Assembly (NCBI GenBank): GCA_037974335.1
Contig: CM075760.1
Coordinates: forward strand, 38,716,182-38,780,181
Source of the DNA: Prionace glauca
Taxonomy: Eukaryota > Chordata > Chondrichthyes > Carcharhiniformes > Carcharhinidae
Length of the DNA stretch: 64,000 bases
Reading direction: 5' to 3'
The position numbers and the translations under genes were made by a program. The number at the start of each line of letters is the position of its first letter. Within the stretch, counting starts at the first letter, position 1. Of the stretch, positions 63,292 to 64,000 are shown piece by piece. Under the pieces are notes generated by a model that was not told the DNA's origin, did not search any database, and saw only the letters and a list, made by a program, of their open reading frames with translations.

Positions 63292-64000
63292 TCACTCGTG
63301 AATTTGCTGGTGTCTCAGCAGCCGGGATGAAACTCTGAAACCCTTCCCACACTGAGAACATGTGAATGGCTTCTCCCCAGTGTGAATTCGCTGGTGTACC
63401 CGCAGGTCAGATGACCGAGCGAATCCCTTCCCACACTGAGAGCAGGTGAATGGTTTCTCCCCAGTGTGAACTCGCTGGTGTTTCTGCAGGTCGGTTGACA
63501 GAGTGAATCCCTTCCCACAGTGAGAGCAGGTGAATGGTCTCTCCCCTGTGTGAACTCGCTGGTGTCTCTGCAGGACAGATGACTGAGTGAATTCTTGCCC
63601 ACACTGAGAGCAGGTGAACGGTCTCTCCCCAGTGTGAAGTCGTTCGTGTCTCTGCAGGTTTGATGACTGAGTGAATCCCTCCCCACACTGAGAACAGGTG
63701 AATGGTCTCTCCCCAGTGTGAACTTGCTGATGTCTCTGCAGGTGACATGACCGAGTGAATCCCTTCCCACACTGAGAGCAGCTGAATGGTCTCTCTCCAG
63801 TGTGAACTCGCTGGTGTGTCTGCAGGTGGGAGAGTTGAGTGAATCCCTTCCCACATTGAGAGCAAGTGAATGGCCTCTCCCCACTGCAAACTCGCTGGTG
63901 TATCTGCAGGTCAGATAACTGAGTGAATCCCTTCCCACATTGAGAGCAGGTGAATGGCCTCTCCCCAGTGTGAACTCGTTGGTGTCTCTGCAGGTCAGAC
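63292..64000 (-). CDS. ZNF-D, C2H2 zinc-finger protein, C-terminal part (runs off window)
   Basis: A minus-strand frame open from the window edge to the stop at 63294-63292, with eight complete fingers and part of a ninth. It ends [12 protein letters not shown]. No start codon is in view, so the N-terminus and promoter lie beyond 64000. Linkers are HTGE(R/K)PF. In the finger at about 63965-63890 the second zinc histidine is Cys ([10 protein letters not shown]), giving a CCHC set that may still bind zinc. No effector domain in the visible part. The same family as ZNF-A to -C. Its 3' end lies only about 60 bp from an orphan ZNF-type promoter. Confidence 0.9.
   Translation of the reverse strand, partial: SDLQRHQRVHTGERPFTCSQCGKGFTQLSDLQIHQRVCSGERPFTCSQCGKGFTQLSHLQTHQRVHTGERPFSCSQCGKGFTRSCHLQRHQQVHTGERPFTCSQCGEGFTQSSNLQRHERLHTGERPFTCSQCGQEFTQSSVLQRHQRVHTGERPFTCSHCGKGFTLSTDLQKHQRVHTGEKPFTCSQCGKGFARSSDLRVHQRIHTGEKPFTCSQCGKGFRVSSRLLRHQQIHE

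Overview
This window looks like a cartilaginous-fish (shark or ray) chromosome. Three things point that way. The interspersed repeats are CR1-clade LINEs with (TTCTTATG)n or (ATAGAACAT)n tails, tRNA-headed V-SINE-like elements and Penelope-like 3' ends, a mix I associate with elasmobranch genomes. The immune-receptor V segments have short leader exons, a 23-bp-spacer recombination signal and CALR/CAFR-type junctions like T-cell receptor alpha/delta V genes. All genes are eukaryotic, with introns and nuclear-type tRNAs. The species cannot be named from sequence alone.

Positions 1 to about 37.8 kb are part of a T-cell receptor (probably alpha/delta) variable-segment array. Seven V segments look intact: V1 (-, 714-1599), V3 (+, 4563-5043), V4 (+, 5993-6430), V7 (+, 18409-18871), V8 (+, 20613-21627), V9 (-, 28209-28777) and V10 (-, 31875-32312). 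At least five more are relics: V2, V5, V6, V11 and V12, plus an Ig-V-like fragment near 37.6 kb. Both orientations are mixed, and V1/V5 and V4/V10 are inverted duplicates. No J, D or C segment was recognised, so the window lies inside or at the edge of the V part of the locus. Three good tRNA genes (Gln-TTG, Lys-CTT, Asn-GTT) and one decayed tRNA-Glu lie among the V segments, all on the minus strand. A CpG-rich island at 8.29-8.92 kb carries YY1-like, CRE/decamer and CTCF-like motifs.

From about 42 kb to the right end lies a cluster of closely related poly-C2H2 zinc-finger genes: ZNF-A (-, 42179-43021, 10 fingers), ZNF-B (+, 51167-52009, 10 fingers), ZNF-C (+, 57363-58457, 13 fingers) and ZNF-D (-, 63292 to beyond the window edge). 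Each complete gene has a non-coding exon 1 in a GC-rich, CCAAT-rich promoter and a single finger-coding exon. At least one promoter (47.3-47.7 kb) is an inverted repeat that fires both ways, serving ZNF-A and ZNF-B; two others (55.5-56.0 and 62.85-63.23 kb) have the same design but a decayed or missing partner.

Between genes the sequence is mostly repeats: CR1-clade LINEs of several ages, often nested; V-SINE-like elements with two different 3' tails; Penelope-like 3' ends with a GIY-YIG endonuclease remnant; and three tandem-repeat tracts. The V segments supply raw material for V(D)J joining in thymocytes. The zinc-finger genes are presumably nuclear DNA-binding regulators, and nothing in the sequence shows the two gene sets to be functionally linked.
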